Below, one piece after another: positions 1 through 6,646 of a DNA stretch of 64,000 bases (positions within the stretch are counted from its first letter, which is position 1; every line of letters begins with the position of its first letter). Position numbers and translations under genes: made by a program. The notes below the pieces were generated by a model. The model made no database searches and was not told where the DNA came from. It was given only the letters and a program-made list of their open reading frames with translations. Source of the stretch: Streptomyces sp. NBC_01381. GTDB taxonomy: Bacteria; Actinomycetota; Actinomycetes; Streptomycetales; Streptomycetaceae. The stretch is taken from positions 558,001 to 622,000 of the forward strand of contig NZ_JAPEPI010000003.1 of the NCBI RefSeq assembly GCF_026340305.1, in the 5' to 3' direction.

Positions 1-95
1 AGCCGGGGTGTGGCGCCGATTTGCGGGTCGTGCTCGTGCTGGTAGGCGCCGCTGATCTGGTTCCAGAGCCGCCGGTTGGCGGGGATGCTGTCCAC
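1..95 (-). CDS. SAM-dependent methyltransferase, N-terminal fragment at window edge
   Basis: This reading frame runs off the left edge of the window, so only about the first 31 residues are visible. They begin VDSIPANRRLWNQIS and continue with HEHDPQIGA. The N-R-R-L-W-N and DP.IGA pattern is how many actinobacterial class I SAM-dependent methyltransferases begin, before the Rossmann fold. The GTG start has a GGAG seven bases upstream, which supports it. The SAM-binding motifs lie outside the window, so the assignment is by N-terminal resemblance only. It could also be a different small enzyme that shares this opening. Confidence 0.45.
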   Translation of the reverse strand, partial: MDSIPANRRLWNQISGAYQHEHDPQIGATPR

Positions 96-202
96 GTGCC
101 GACTCCAGCACTGCCTGCCGGGGGCGGTCAACACGATTAGGGCACTGGCCGGCCCTCACCTCGGTCCGACCCTAGCTCGGCCCATGATCCGCCGGACGAT
201 CC

Positions 203-898
203 CTAGGCGTCCCGGCACTCCACATGGCCCCAGCCGTGCGCGTTCTTCGTGATCTTCTCGCCGGCCTCGTAGGGCTTCTGGCAGTGGCAGCGGCCGGGGA
301 ACTTGGCCTTGATGACGGGGGCCGAAGTCGCCTTGCCGGAGGCCGACTTGGCGGTGCGTCCGGCGGTGGCCTTGCGTGCGCGGGGCGCGGCCGTCATGCG
401 CTCGGGGCGCGGCTGTGGGATCTCCTGCGCGCCGTGGGCGGTGCCGGCCGGCTGCTGCGAGGTGGCGGCGTCGCTGGCCGCCACGTCGGCGATCGCGTTG
501 AGGTGGTCGCCGTCCACCTGGTGGGCCGCGACATGCCGGAACGTGACCGCGCGGCCCTGCAGGAGTGCGTCGATGCGTACGACGAGCTCCTTGTTCGCGA
601 CCGGCTTCTTCGCCGCGGTCAGCCAGCCGTTGCGCTTCCAGGAGGCGATCCACTTGGTGACCGCGTTCATCGCGTACTGGCTGTCCATCCGGACCTCCAG
701 CGGGAGCGCGGGGTCCGTGGCCTCCAACAGCTCGGCCAGTGCGGTCAGTTCGGCCACGTTGTTCGTCGAGTGGCCGAGCGGTCCTGCCGCCCAGCGCCGC
801 GGGGTGCCGTCGGCGTCGGCGACCACCCAGGCCCAGGCCGCGGGTCCGGGGTTCTTCTTCGCGGCTCCGTCACAGGCGGCGATGATCAAGTCAGACAT
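203..898 (-). CDS. rnhA: Ribonuclease HI with a Cys/His-rich C-terminal tail
   Basis: This enzyme cleaves the RNA strand of RNA-DNA hybrids in the cytoplasm. The 231-residue protein has an RNase H fold in residues 1-145 with the acidic active-site set in the expected order: Asp10 (CDGAAKKNPGP), Glu50 (NVAEL), Asp72 (MDSQYA) and Asp138, with His126 just before the last Asp. A Lys/Arg/Ala-rich linker (about 150-198) follows. The last 30 residues hold Cys204, Cys206, then GW-G-H225-VE-C228, which resembles the small zinc-binding motif of the form C-C-GW.H..C seen in many actinobacterial proteins. The tail is not part of ordinary RNase HI and may help bind nucleic acid; that is inference. The chosen ATG starts directly at the first beta strand of the fold. 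Confidence 0.85.
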   Translation of the reverse strand: MSDLIIAACDGAAKKNPGPAAWAWVVADADGTPRRWAAGPLGHSTNNVAELTALAELLEATDPALPLEVRMDSQYAMNAVTKWIASWKRNGWLTAAKKPVANKELVVRIDALLQGRAVTFRHVAAHQVDGDHLNAIADVAASDAATSQQPAGTAHGAQEIPQPRPERMTAAPRARKATAGRTAKSASGKATSAPVIKAKFPGRCHCQKPYEAGEKITKNAHGWGHVECRDA

Positions 899-916
899 TC
901 CTCGATGATGCCAGGA

Positions 917-951
917 GCCGTGCCGGGACTGTGGAGCAGCCCCGGCACGGC
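917..951. terminator. Intergenic hairpin between the GNAT and RNase HI genes
   Basis: An 11-bp perfect stem (GCCGTGCCGGG with its complement) encloses a 13-nt loop. It lies just downstream of the GNAT gene, which reads leftward, and before the RNase HI start. No U-tract follows, as is usual for Streptomyces terminators. Termination is inferred from position and stem strength. Confidence 0.55.
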
Positions 952-972
952 GGGCCCTGGATCGGGATCGGG

Positions 973-1500
973 CTAGATGCCGAACGGTGCGGCGTAGCGG
1001 ACGGTGCCGCCGGGCAGCGGGTGCGCGGCGTCGAGGGCGAGGGCCATCATGGCCTCGTCCGGGACGTCGATGCTGATGCCGATGCCGTGGACGGAGGCAC
1101 GCGAGAACCCGAACCTCGGGTAGTACGCCGGGTGCCCGAGGACGGTGACGAAGCGCTCGCCCCGGTCCTTGGCGGCCTGAAGCGCCGCACGGATGGCCGC
1201 GGACCCGGCACCGGTCTTCTGGTACCCGGGCAGCACGGCGACGGGGGCCAGGCACAGGGCCGGCGTGTCGCCGATGTGGCAGCGGGTCAGCAGCGCGTGT
1301 CCGACGGGCTTGCCGTCCCGGTCGGTGGCGACGATGGAAAGGCCGTCCAGCCAGGACGAGTCGGCACGCAGCGCGTCGACGAGGTCGGCCTCCGCGGACG
1401 TGTCGAACGCGGCGAGGACGATGTCGCGGATGGCGGGGATGTCAGCGCCGGTCTCGGCGCGCGTGATCCACTCGTCGCTCATGGTGGGCATGGTGAACAT
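973..1500 (-). CDS. GNAT family N-acetyltransferase (YhbS-like)
   Basis: This is a 175-residue single-domain acetyltransferase of the GNAT fold, expected to move an acetyl group from acetyl-CoA to an unknown amine. The central region (LAPVAVLPGYQKTGAG followed by AAIRAALQAAKDRG) is the acetyl-CoA pyrophosphate-binding loop (motif A, Q/R-x-x-G-x-G/A). It is followed by FVTVLGHPAYYPRFGF, the typical YhbS-type motif B. Three in-frame ATGs occur at codons 1, 4 and 7 and none has a clear RBS, so the N-terminus is uncertain by up to six residues. The protein could act on a metabolite or an antibiotic, and nothing nearby decides this. A hairpin follows the stop codon. Confidence 0.8.
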   Translation of the reverse strand: MFTMPTMSDEWITRAETGADIPAIRDIVLAAFDTSAEADLVDALRADSSWLDGLSIVATDRDGKPVGHALLTRCHIGDTPALCLAPVAVLPGYQKTGAGSAAIRAALQAAKDRGERFVTVLGHPAYYPRFGFSRASVHGIGISIDVPDEAMMALALDAAHPLPGGTVRYAAPFGI

Positions 1501-1585
1501 GATGGATGCGAATCCGTTTCATGGTGGGTTCGTGTGAGTGTCGCCCCGCGAGCTCACGCTCCCGGCGGGGCACATCCGGCTGAGG

Positions 1586-1654
1586 TCAGGCCGCGACCCG
1601 GGACGTGAGGGCGGTCCGGGCGGTGCGCATGGCAGCGGCCTTGAGCGCGGTCAT
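1586..1654 (-). CDS. Candidate 22-residue small ORF or leader peptide
   Basis: A short frame encodes 22 residues, beginning MTALKAAAMRTAR and ending TSRVAA. It has a very good ribosome-binding site (GGGAGGTGGGG, eight bases before the ATG), better than that of most genes here. The peptide is basic and alanine-rich and resembles no family I know. It lies 85 bp upstream of the GNAT gene on the same strand and could be a leader peptide for it, or a free small protein. The ORF is too short for coding statistics, so the RBS is the only real support. Confidence 0.35.
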   Translation of the reverse strand: MTALKAAAMRTARTALTSRVAA

Positions 1655-1720
1655 CAACCCCACCTCCCGACTTCCTCAGCAATCCGGTCGAACACGAACG
1701 CCGAACACACTATCAGTCGG

Positions 1721-2023
1721 TCAGTAAGGGCTGTGCATCGTGAGGTAGCGGATGTCGAGGTCGGATTCCAGGTAGTCCATCCGCCGCTCCCAGAAGTCGC
1801 GCATGTGGGGCAGGTCCAGGTGCGCGTCGAGATCGCCCTGGGAGCGCCAGGCCTCGTAGAAGACGAAGACGCCCGGCTCGTCGCGGTCCTCGTGGAAGTG
1901 GTACTGCAGGCAGCCGGGCTCCTGCCGGGTCGGTTCCACGAACGAGAGCAGGAGCCGCTTCAGCTCCGCGGCGCGTTCGGGCTTGGGGCGAGCGATGCCG
2001 ACGAGCGTGAAGGGCTGAGTCAT
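1721..2023 (-). CDS. ABM-domain (antibiotic biosynthesis monooxygenase-like) protein
   Basis: This 100-residue protein is a single dimeric alpha+beta-barrel (ABM) domain. The core shows the usual pattern: FTLVGIARPKPERAAELK, then EPGCLQYHFHEDRD, then FVFYEAWRSQGDLDAHL, and a final helix near HMRDFWERR. Members include cofactor-free quinone-forming monooxygenases and many uncharacterised stress proteins; the substrate here is unknown. The start chosen has GAGGAGA six bases upstream. An in-frame start ten codons earlier lacks such a site. The gene is divergent from an ArsR-type regulator and their shared promoter carries two near-identical operators, so it is probably the regulator's target. 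Confidence 0.8.
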   Translation of the reverse strand: MTQPFTLVGIARPKPERAAELKRLLLSFVEPTRQEPGCLQYHFHEDRDEPGVFVFYEAWRSQGDLDAHLDLPHMRDFWERRMDYLESDLDIRYLTMHSPY

Positions 2024-2071
2024 GAAGGTTCTCTCCTCGATGAATACGCACATGGATACGTCGATGGCGCT

Positions 2072-2093
2072 AGGTACGGCGAAATTCGTACCT
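2072..2093. promoter_or_regulatory. Operator 1 of the ABM/ArsR divergent promoter
   Basis: A perfect 7-bp inverted repeat, AGGTACG and CGTACCT, is separated by 8 bp. The same architecture recurs 43 bp away, so two dimers could bind the same DNA face. The likely binder is the ArsR-type protein encoded next door. Confidence 0.65.
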
Positions 2094-2114
2094 GCCGGAC
2101 GCTAGCGACCCCGA

Positions 2115-2136
2115 AGGTATGATGCAAGTCGTACCT
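2115..2136. promoter_or_regulatory. Operator 2 of the ABM/ArsR divergent promoter
   Basis: This second copy reads AGGTATG, 8 bp, CGTACCT, with one mismatch in the left half. It lies about 30 bp before the regulator's start codon, which suggests autorepression. Confidence 0.6.
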
Positions 2137-2166
2137 ACGGGGCCGCGCCCACCGAAAGGAACCCGG

Positions 2167-2502
2167 ATGCCCGACGACGAAGGTCACCCGACCGTCGAGG
2201 AGATGGAGCTCGGCCCGGTGCTCGCCGCGCTGGCGGACCCGCTGCGCCGCCGCGTGGTGCGCGAGCTGGCAGCCGCGCCCGACGGCACGGCGCGGACGTG
2301 CAGTTCCTTCGAACTGCCGGTCTCCAAGGCGACGGTCACGCACCATTTCCGCGCGCTGCGCGAGGCAGGCCTTGTCCAGCAGGTCTCACGGGGCAACAGC
2401 CGGATGGCCACCCTGCGCAGGGCCGACGTCGAGCAGCGGTTTCCGGGACTCCTCGCCATCGTGGCGGCCGAGCGGGAGAACGCTGCCGGCCGGGGTGAAT
2501 AG
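2167..2502 (+). CDS. ArsR-type winged-helix transcriptional regulator
   Basis: This is a 111-residue DNA-binding protein with one winged helix-turn-helix. The region ALADPLRRRVVRELA is the ArsR-type helix 1-2 signature. The recognition region is SKATVTHHFRALREAGLV, followed by a wing (SRGNSRMATLR). No metal-binding CxC pair is evident, so the effector is unknown. The start at MPDDEGHP is preferred because GAAAGGA precedes it; an upstream in-frame ATG lies inside operator 2. The gene is divergent from the ABM-domain gene and shares twin operators with it, so it probably represses both genes. Confidence 0.8.
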   Translation: MPDDEGHPTVEEMELGPVLAALADPLRRRVVRELAAAPDGTARTCSSFELPVSKATVTHHFRALREAGLVQQVSRGNSRMATLRRADVEQRFPGLLAIVAAERENAAGRGE

Positions 2503-2514
2503 CACGGCCCGGCC

Positions 2515-3705
2515 TCAAGCGTCCTTGGGGCTTCGCACCTGGATCAGGCCGTGCGTCCCGCTCGTACGCCATGCCTGGCCGTGCTCGGCGGTCAGCGCGG
2601 CCTCGGTCCGCGCGTCGAGGCCGACGATCACGTCGGACTTCAGTGTCCGCAGCGCGGCCACCGGGCCGGGGAAGTACGCCGTGGGTTCCGCGAACGGCGT
2701 GCTCGCGGGCCACAGCCGGTCACCGACCAGGCGCCGGTAGTTCAAGTCGCCCTTCACCAGCGTCAGGGTGGCGTCGGCGAACTCCTGGCGCAGGTCGTCG
2801 GGCATCTCCGCGTACGGCAGCGGGGCGCAGGAGAAGGTGTGGGCGCGGACGGTGAGCCGGCCGCTGCCCATCGCCGCCCACAGGCGCCTGCCGACCTCGG
2901 ACGCCGCGCCGGGCGCAGCGGTCAGGTGGCCCACACAGTCGATCACGTCGGCTGTGGTCGCGTCGGAGACGTAGTACGGGTACGGCTTGACGTGCAGGAC
3001 GGCCCGCTCGATCCGCTGCCGGTTCAGGAGGTGGTCGATGAGGATGAGGTCGGGCAGCAGCTCACGCCCGGCGTTGTCCGCGACCAGGCACAGCGCGCCA
3101 CGGCCGCCTTCGGGCAGCAGGGACCACAGCAGCTCGGACTGGTCGGCCACGAGCCCCGAGTCGACGGCATCGGCCGCGTCGCCCTCCGTACCGATGCGGA
3201 ACCCCAGATCGGCGCGATTGCCCCACAGGGCGCTGAGGAGCAGGGCCTGGTCCTCGGCTTCGGGAGCCGCCGGGTCCACCGGCCGGTCGAGCGCGGCGAG
3301 TTCCTCCGCGGCCTCCACGGTCTGGAGTTCCGCCTGCTTGAACGGGCGGAAGGGATCGATCCCTTGCCAGGGGCCGGCCTCGAAGTACCCGACCGCTTCG
3401 AGGAGTTGGCGATAGAAGTAACTCTCCGCCCAGAGAAAGGGCACATCGAACCACGAGCGGCCGAAGTGGCCGCTCCCCCACCCCTCCCACAGCTCCCGGT
3501 CATGCGCGCCGGGCCCGAGGGGTTCGATGACGCCGTCCGTCGCCTGCGCAAGGAGGGCGTCAAGGGCGCGGTGCTGCTCGGGCCCATAGGGAAAGGCGTC
3601 CCGCACCTTCTTGATCAGCGCCGGATGCCGCTCCGCGAGCACCCGCCACGCGAAGGAGCCCGGTTCATTGCTCAGGATGACGGGCGCCTCGACTGGTTCC
3701 GGCAT
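2515..3705 (-). CDS. ARMT1-like (DUF89) damage-control phosphatase family protein
   Basis: This 396-residue protein matches the DUF89/ARMT1 family, metal-dependent phosphatases thought to remove damaged or excess phosphometabolites. The hallmarks are visible: ADNAGRELLPDLILIDHLL (the Asp-Asn-x-Gly-x-Glu motif), KGDLNYRRL, and the C-terminal RTLKSDVIVGL with the family's RTxK motif. The N-terminal half (including LWEGWGSGHFGRSWFDVPFLWAE, cited by its W-rich pattern) is the usual helical domain. The ATG at MPEPVEAP fits the family length; the frame stays open far upstream but only opposite the kinase gene. It is divergent from that kinase, with 93 bp between the starts. Confidence 0.75.
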   Translation of the reverse strand: MPEPVEAPVILSNEPGSFAWRVLAERHPALIKKVRDAFPYGPEQHRALDALLAQATDGVIEPLGPGAHDRELWEGWGSGHFGRSWFDVPFLWAESYFYRQLLEAVGYFEAGPWQGIDPFRPFKQAELQTVEAAEELAALDRPVDPAAPEAEDQALLLSALWGNRADLGFRIGTEGDAADAVDSGLVADQSELLWSLLPEGGRGALCLVADNAGRELLPDLILIDHLLNRQRIERAVLHVKPYPYYVSDATTADVIDCVGHLTAAPGAASEVGRRLWAAMGSGRLTVRAHTFSCAPLPYAEMPDDLRQEFADATLTLVKGDLNYRRLVGDRLWPASTPFAEPTAYFPGPVAALRTLKSDVIVGLDARTEAALTAEHGQAWRTSGTHGLIQVRSPKDA

Positions 3706-3798
3706 GGTTCGCTGATCCTTCCCGTCGGTCGTACGCGGACGCGGCGCCGCGGACGCCCAACGTCTCATGTGCGCGGCGCCGCGCGGACAATCAGCGCC

Positions 3799-4737
3799 AT
3801 GAGCGAGTACGCAGTCGAGGTACAGCCCGTCGTACGCCGGAAGGCCATGAGCCTTGGAGGGTTCGGTGAGGCGTGGCTCCGCCGGCTTCCCGGGCTCGTG
3901 GAGGACTTGGCGCGGCGGTGGTCGATCAGCGTGGGCCCTCCACTGGCCGGGGGAACGTCCTCGTACGTGGCCCACGCGCGCACCCATGACGGCCGGGACG
4001 CGGTGCTCAAACTCGCCCTGCCGGAGGGCGACTTCGCTAGCCAAGTGCGCACCCTTCGGCTCGCGGAAGGACAGGGGTACGCGGAACTGCTCGCCCACGA
4101 CGTCGAATGTCACGCGATGCTCCTGGAAGCCCTCGGGCCGCCGATGGACCGGCTCGGGCTCCCGCCCCGGCAGCAGATGGAGACGCTGTGCGCCTTGCTG
4201 CGGCGGGCCTGGCGTGTGCCTCGCGCGGAGGGGCTGACGGTGGATCCCGCGCTGGAGAAGGCGCGGGCGCTTGGCGAGCTGGTCGGGCGGCTCTGGGAGA
4301 GCCTTGGCCGGCCGTGTTCGGAGCGTGTCGTGGCGCGGGCGCTGGAGTTCGCCGAGCGGAAGGCCGCCGCGTTCGACCCCGACCGCTGCGTCGTCGTCCA
4401 CGGCGACCCGCACGCGGGGAACGCGCTGCGCACCCTCGCTCCCCGGGCCGGGTCGGAGCAGGGCTTCGTCTTCGTGGACCCCGACGGGTCCCTCGCCGAC
4501 CCCGCCTACGACCTCGGGGTGGTGCTGCGCGACTGGTGCCCGGAGCTGCTGGCAGGCGATGCCGCCGCCCTGGCCCGTTCGTACTGCGCGCTGCTCGCTG
4601 CCCGGAGCGGGGTGGCGGCGACGGCGATCTGGGAGTGGGGTTTCCTCGAGCGGGTGTCCACCGGGCTCTACGTCCTCGACTTCGGCGCCGAGGAACTCGG
4701 CAGGCCGTATCTCGACACGGCGGAGCTGCTGGCCTGA
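3799..4737 (+). CDS. APH(6)-type aminoglycoside/small-molecule phosphotransferase
   Basis: This 312-residue kinase-fold protein belongs to the aminoglycoside/hydroxyurea resistance kinase family, which includes streptomycin 6-kinases. The catalytic loop VVHGDPHAGNAL (HGDxxxxN, around residue 207) and the metal-binding DPDGSLADPAYDL are intact. The N-lobe has the nucleotide-positioning segment GGTSSYVAHA and the Lys in AVLKLAL. It probably phosphorylates a hydroxyl on an aminoglycoside-like or other small molecule using ATP. The substrate cannot be read from the sequence, and many chromosomal members are not true resistance enzymes. It is divergent from the ARMT1-like gene and convergent with a TetR gene. 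Confidence 0.8.
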   Translation: MSEYAVEVQPVVRRKAMSLGGFGEAWLRRLPGLVEDLARRWSISVGPPLAGGTSSYVAHARTHDGRDAVLKLALPEGDFASQVRTLRLAEGQGYAELLAHDVECHAMLLEALGPPMDRLGLPPRQQMETLCALLRRAWRVPRAEGLTVDPALEKARALGELVGRLWESLGRPCSERVVARALEFAERKAAAFDPDRCVVVHGDPHAGNALRTLAPRAGSEQGFVFVDPDGSLADPAYDLGVVLRDWCPELLAGDAAALARSYCALLAARSGVAATAIWEWGFLERVSTGLYVLDFGAEELGRPYLDTAELLA

Positions 4738-4787
4738 CGTGCGGCGCACGCCCGCCGGTGCGAGGGGACGTCGTACCGCGCGTGACG

Positions 4788-5441
4788 TCAAGTGCGCCGC
4801 GCCAGCAGGTCGTCCAGTTCGGCCGCGAAGAGCAGGGCGGGGTCGAAGCCCATCCCGGCGAAGTGGCCCGCGAGTTCCAGGGACAGGACGCCGTGCAGCC
4901 GGGTCCAGAAGGACAGCGCCCGGTGGAGGGTCGCGGGCGGTGCGGGGTGGCCGCCTGCCCAGTCCCGGTGGTCTTCCAGGTGGGTGCCGAACGGCGTCGC
5001 GGGGCCGTCCGGGGCGAGCTCCGCGCAGGCGTCGAGCAGGGTGGCCATGATCTCGGAGGAGATGCCGGTGATGTCCTCGGGCGCGTGATAGCCGGGGACG
5101 GGGGTGCCGTAGATGAGGAAGTACCGGTTGGGGTCCTCAAGTGCCCAGTCCCGCAAGGCGTGTGCAAGGCCGGCCAGGTCGGCACCGTCCGCCGCGGCCG
5201 CGTGGACGGTGTCGGCGAGGCTTCGGTACGCGTCCCGGATGAGTTCGGTGATCAGCTCGTCGCGGCCGGCGAAGTAGCGGTACAGGGCGGGTCCGCTCAT
5301 GCCCATCTGCTTGGCGATCGCATTGAGGGAGAGCGCGGACGCCCCCGCCGCGGCGATCTGCTCCCACGCGCGCTCCTTGACCTCGGCCCGCACCTGGGTG
5401 CGGTAGCGCTCGCGCGGGGTCTGCGCGTCCGTCTTCGCCAT
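4788..5441 (-). CDS. TetR family regulator with WHG-type C-terminal domain
   Basis: This 217-residue protein has a TetR N-terminal DNA-binding domain: ALSLNAIAKQMGMSGPALYRYF is the helix-turn-helix (about residues 37-58). The C-terminal effector domain has LHGVLSLELAGHFAGMG, typical of the WHG (TetR_C_33) subfamily. It is divergent from a small membrane protein gene followed by a secreted SRPBCC gene. The 145-bp spacer contains inverted copies of TACAGCTTCA-N7-GTTAGA, so it probably represses itself and that pair. The ligand is unknown. The start has a weak RBS (GGAAGGTGGCAGACC) at ordinary distance. Confidence 0.85.
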   Translation of the reverse strand: MAKTDAQTPRERYRTQVRAEVKERAWEQIAAAGASALSLNAIAKQMGMSGPALYRYFAGRDELITELIRDAYRSLADTVHAAAADGADLAGLAHALRDWALEDPNRYFLIYGTPVPGYHAPEDITGISSEIMATLLDACAELAPDGPATPFGTHLEDHRDWAGGHPAPPATLHRALSFWTRLHGVLSLELAGHFAGMGFDPALLFAAELDDLLARRT

Positions 5442-5469
5442 GGTCTGCCACCTTCCCCGCCCATTTGGC

Positions 5470-5563
5470 TACAGCTTCAAGATTTAGTTAGAGATTATCA
5501 CGCAAACCGTTGACGGCCTGGCCCGTGACGAGTTACAACTTCTAACGACCACGTGAAGCTGTA
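5470..5563. promoter_or_regulatory. Divergent promoter with two inverted operator copies
   Basis: TACAGCTTCA at 5470-5479 is matched by its exact complement TGAAGCTGTA at 5554-5563. Inside each copy, seven bases away, lies a GTTAGA/TCTAAC element, so a whole TACAGCTTCA-N7-GTTAGA site is repeated in inverse orientation. Between them sits TTGACG (5510-5515), a plausible -35 for the rightward gene, with TTACAA 17 bp later. This is the expected binding region of the adjacent TetR protein. Confidence 0.55.
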
Positions 5564-5586
5564 ACGCCACGGATGAGGAGAACGTC

Positions 5587-5952
5587 ATGGCAACCACGGT
5601 CGAGTCACGCCCCACCCGCGCAGTCCGGCGCGTTCCGCTGCCGGTGACCGTCTCCGCCTGGGCGGTCCCCGTCATGGTGGTCGGTCAGTTCGCCCTGGTC
5701 GCAGGCGTCCCGGTCGTGATCGCGGTGGCCGGCGCGCTCCGCCGCGTCCCCGACCGGGCAGTGCGGCGGGCGGCCACGCCGGTCGCCGTCGCCTTCGCGA
5801 TCCCGCTCGCCGTATGGCTGACGCGGCCCTCCGCGGGAAGTGCCGCGAGGGTGCCGTCGCTCGTCTGCGGCTGTGTCGTGGCTGGCCGCGCAGTTCCCCG
5901 CGCCCCTTCGGGGCACACCCGAACCGCACCGGACTTCGCCATAGCCGCTTAG
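5587..5952 (+). CDS. Small membrane protein with an abnormal C-terminal extension
   Basis: This 121-residue protein starts with GAGGAG before ATG and has two or three hydrophobic segments: PVTVSAWAVPVMVVGQFALV, VPVVIAVAGAL and PVAVAFAIPLAVWL. Up to about residue 80 it looks like an ordinary small Streptomyces integral membrane protein of unknown function. Beyond WLTRPSAG the frame reads straight through a copy of the widespread Streptomyces intergenic repeat, giving a low-complexity Arg/Pro/Cys tail that is unlikely to be selected. The original end was probably lost when the repeat was acquired. It is first in a likely pair with the secreted SRPBCC gene and is divergent from a TetR gene. Confidence 0.65.
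   Translation: MATTVESRPTRAVRRVPLPVTVSAWAVPVMVVGQFALVAGVPVVIAVAGALRRVPDRAVRRAATPVAVAFAIPLAVWLTRPSAGSAARVPSLVCGCVVAGRAVPRAPSGHTRTAPDFAIAA
5861..5918. repeat. Copy of the common Streptomyces intergenic repeat
   Basis: The stretch GTGGCTGGCCGCGCAGTTCC followed by CCGCGCCCCTTCGGGG is a recognisable version of the repeat (core GTCGCGCAGTTCCCCGCGCC) scattered between genes in many Streptomyces. I recognise it from general knowledge; only one copy lies in this window. Here it lies inside the open frame of the small membrane protein. Confidence 0.6.
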
Positions 5953-5978
5953 CAACCAGCAACCAGCAACCAGCAAGG
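5951..5978 (+). repeat. Four-copy 7-bp tandem repeat at an RBS
   Basis: AGCAACC occurs three times in tandem and a fourth unit reads AGCAAGG, which supplies the AAGGAG ribosome-binding site of the SRPBCC gene. Slippage here could change the spacer between the upstream stop codon and the RBS. Confidence 0.7.
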
Positions 5979-5986
5979 AGACCTCC

Positions 5987-6622
5987 ATGTCCCGGATCCG
6001 CAGCACCAGCATCCGCGCCGCCCTGTTCACCGTCCCGCTCGCCGTCGCCGGTGTCCTCGGCACCGCCGCCGTGCCCGCCGGAGCCACCCCGCACCCCGGC
6101 AAGTCGCTCACCTGCCGCGGAGAGGGCGTCGATCCCAAGGCCGACGTCCGGTACCGGACCGAGAAGGTGATTCACGCGCCGCTGAGCACCATCTGGAAGC
6201 TGCAGACCGATGTGGAGCGCTGGCCGTCCTGGCAGGCCCCGGTCACGTCCGTGGAACGCCTCGATCACGGCCCCCTGCGGAAGGGCTCGGCGTTCCGGTG
6301 GACGACCCCGATACCGCCCAACCCCGCGACTCCCGCCACCAGTCTGGACATCACCTCGACCGTCGAGCAGCTCAAGCGCGGCTCCTGCATCCACTGGACC
6401 GGCCCCGGGATCGCCGAGGGACTGCGCATCGACGGTGTTCACGTATGGACCTTCACGAAGGTCGAGGGCGGTGTCCTCGTACGCACCGAAGAGACCCACA
6501 CCGGGGACCAGGTCGAGGCGGACGTCCCCGCCGCGACCGAGATCCTCCGCCAGGGTCTCGAAGGCTGGCTCGGCGACTTGAAGACCACCGCCGAGGCCCG
6601 CACCGGTCACCGGCAGCGCTGA
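5987..6622 (+). CDS. Secreted SRPBCC (polyketide cyclase/START-like) domain protein
   Basis: The first 34 residues are a signal peptide: RIRSTSIRAALF, a hydrophobic core, and an Ala-x-Ala-like site near VPAGATP. The mature part (from about residue 50, VRYRTEKVIHAPLSTIWKL) is an SRPBCC helix-grip domain with the usual opening strand, V-x-x-W-P-S-W in the first helix region, and a long C-terminal helix (EILRQGLEGWLGDLKTTAEA). Such domains bind hydrophobic ligands; export is unusual for the family. The RBS is made by the tandem repeat just upstream. It probably forms a unit with the small membrane protein under the divergent TetR gene. Confidence 0.75.
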   Translation: MSRIRSTSIRAALFTVPLAVAGVLGTAAVPAGATPHPGKSLTCRGEGVDPKADVRYRTEKVIHAPLSTIWKLQTDVERWPSWQAPVTSVERLDHGPLRKGSAFRWTTPIPPNPATPATSLDITSTVEQLKRGSCIHWTGPGIAEGLRIDGVHVWTFTKVEGGVLVRTEETHTGDQVEADVPAATEILRQGLEGWLGDLKTTAEARTGHRQR

Positions 6623-6646
6623 ACCGCGCCGGTCGCGACAGCCGCT

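Noticed and set aside
3799..4737. Firm assignment as streptomycin 6-kinase
   Set aside because: The kinase motifs are shared by many related enzymes and no aminoglycoside genes lie nearby.
3706..4791. N-terminal extension of the ARMT1-like frame on the minus strand
   Set aside because: It runs opposite the kinase gene, whose HGDxxxxN motif is real; the extension has no family match and no suitable RBS.
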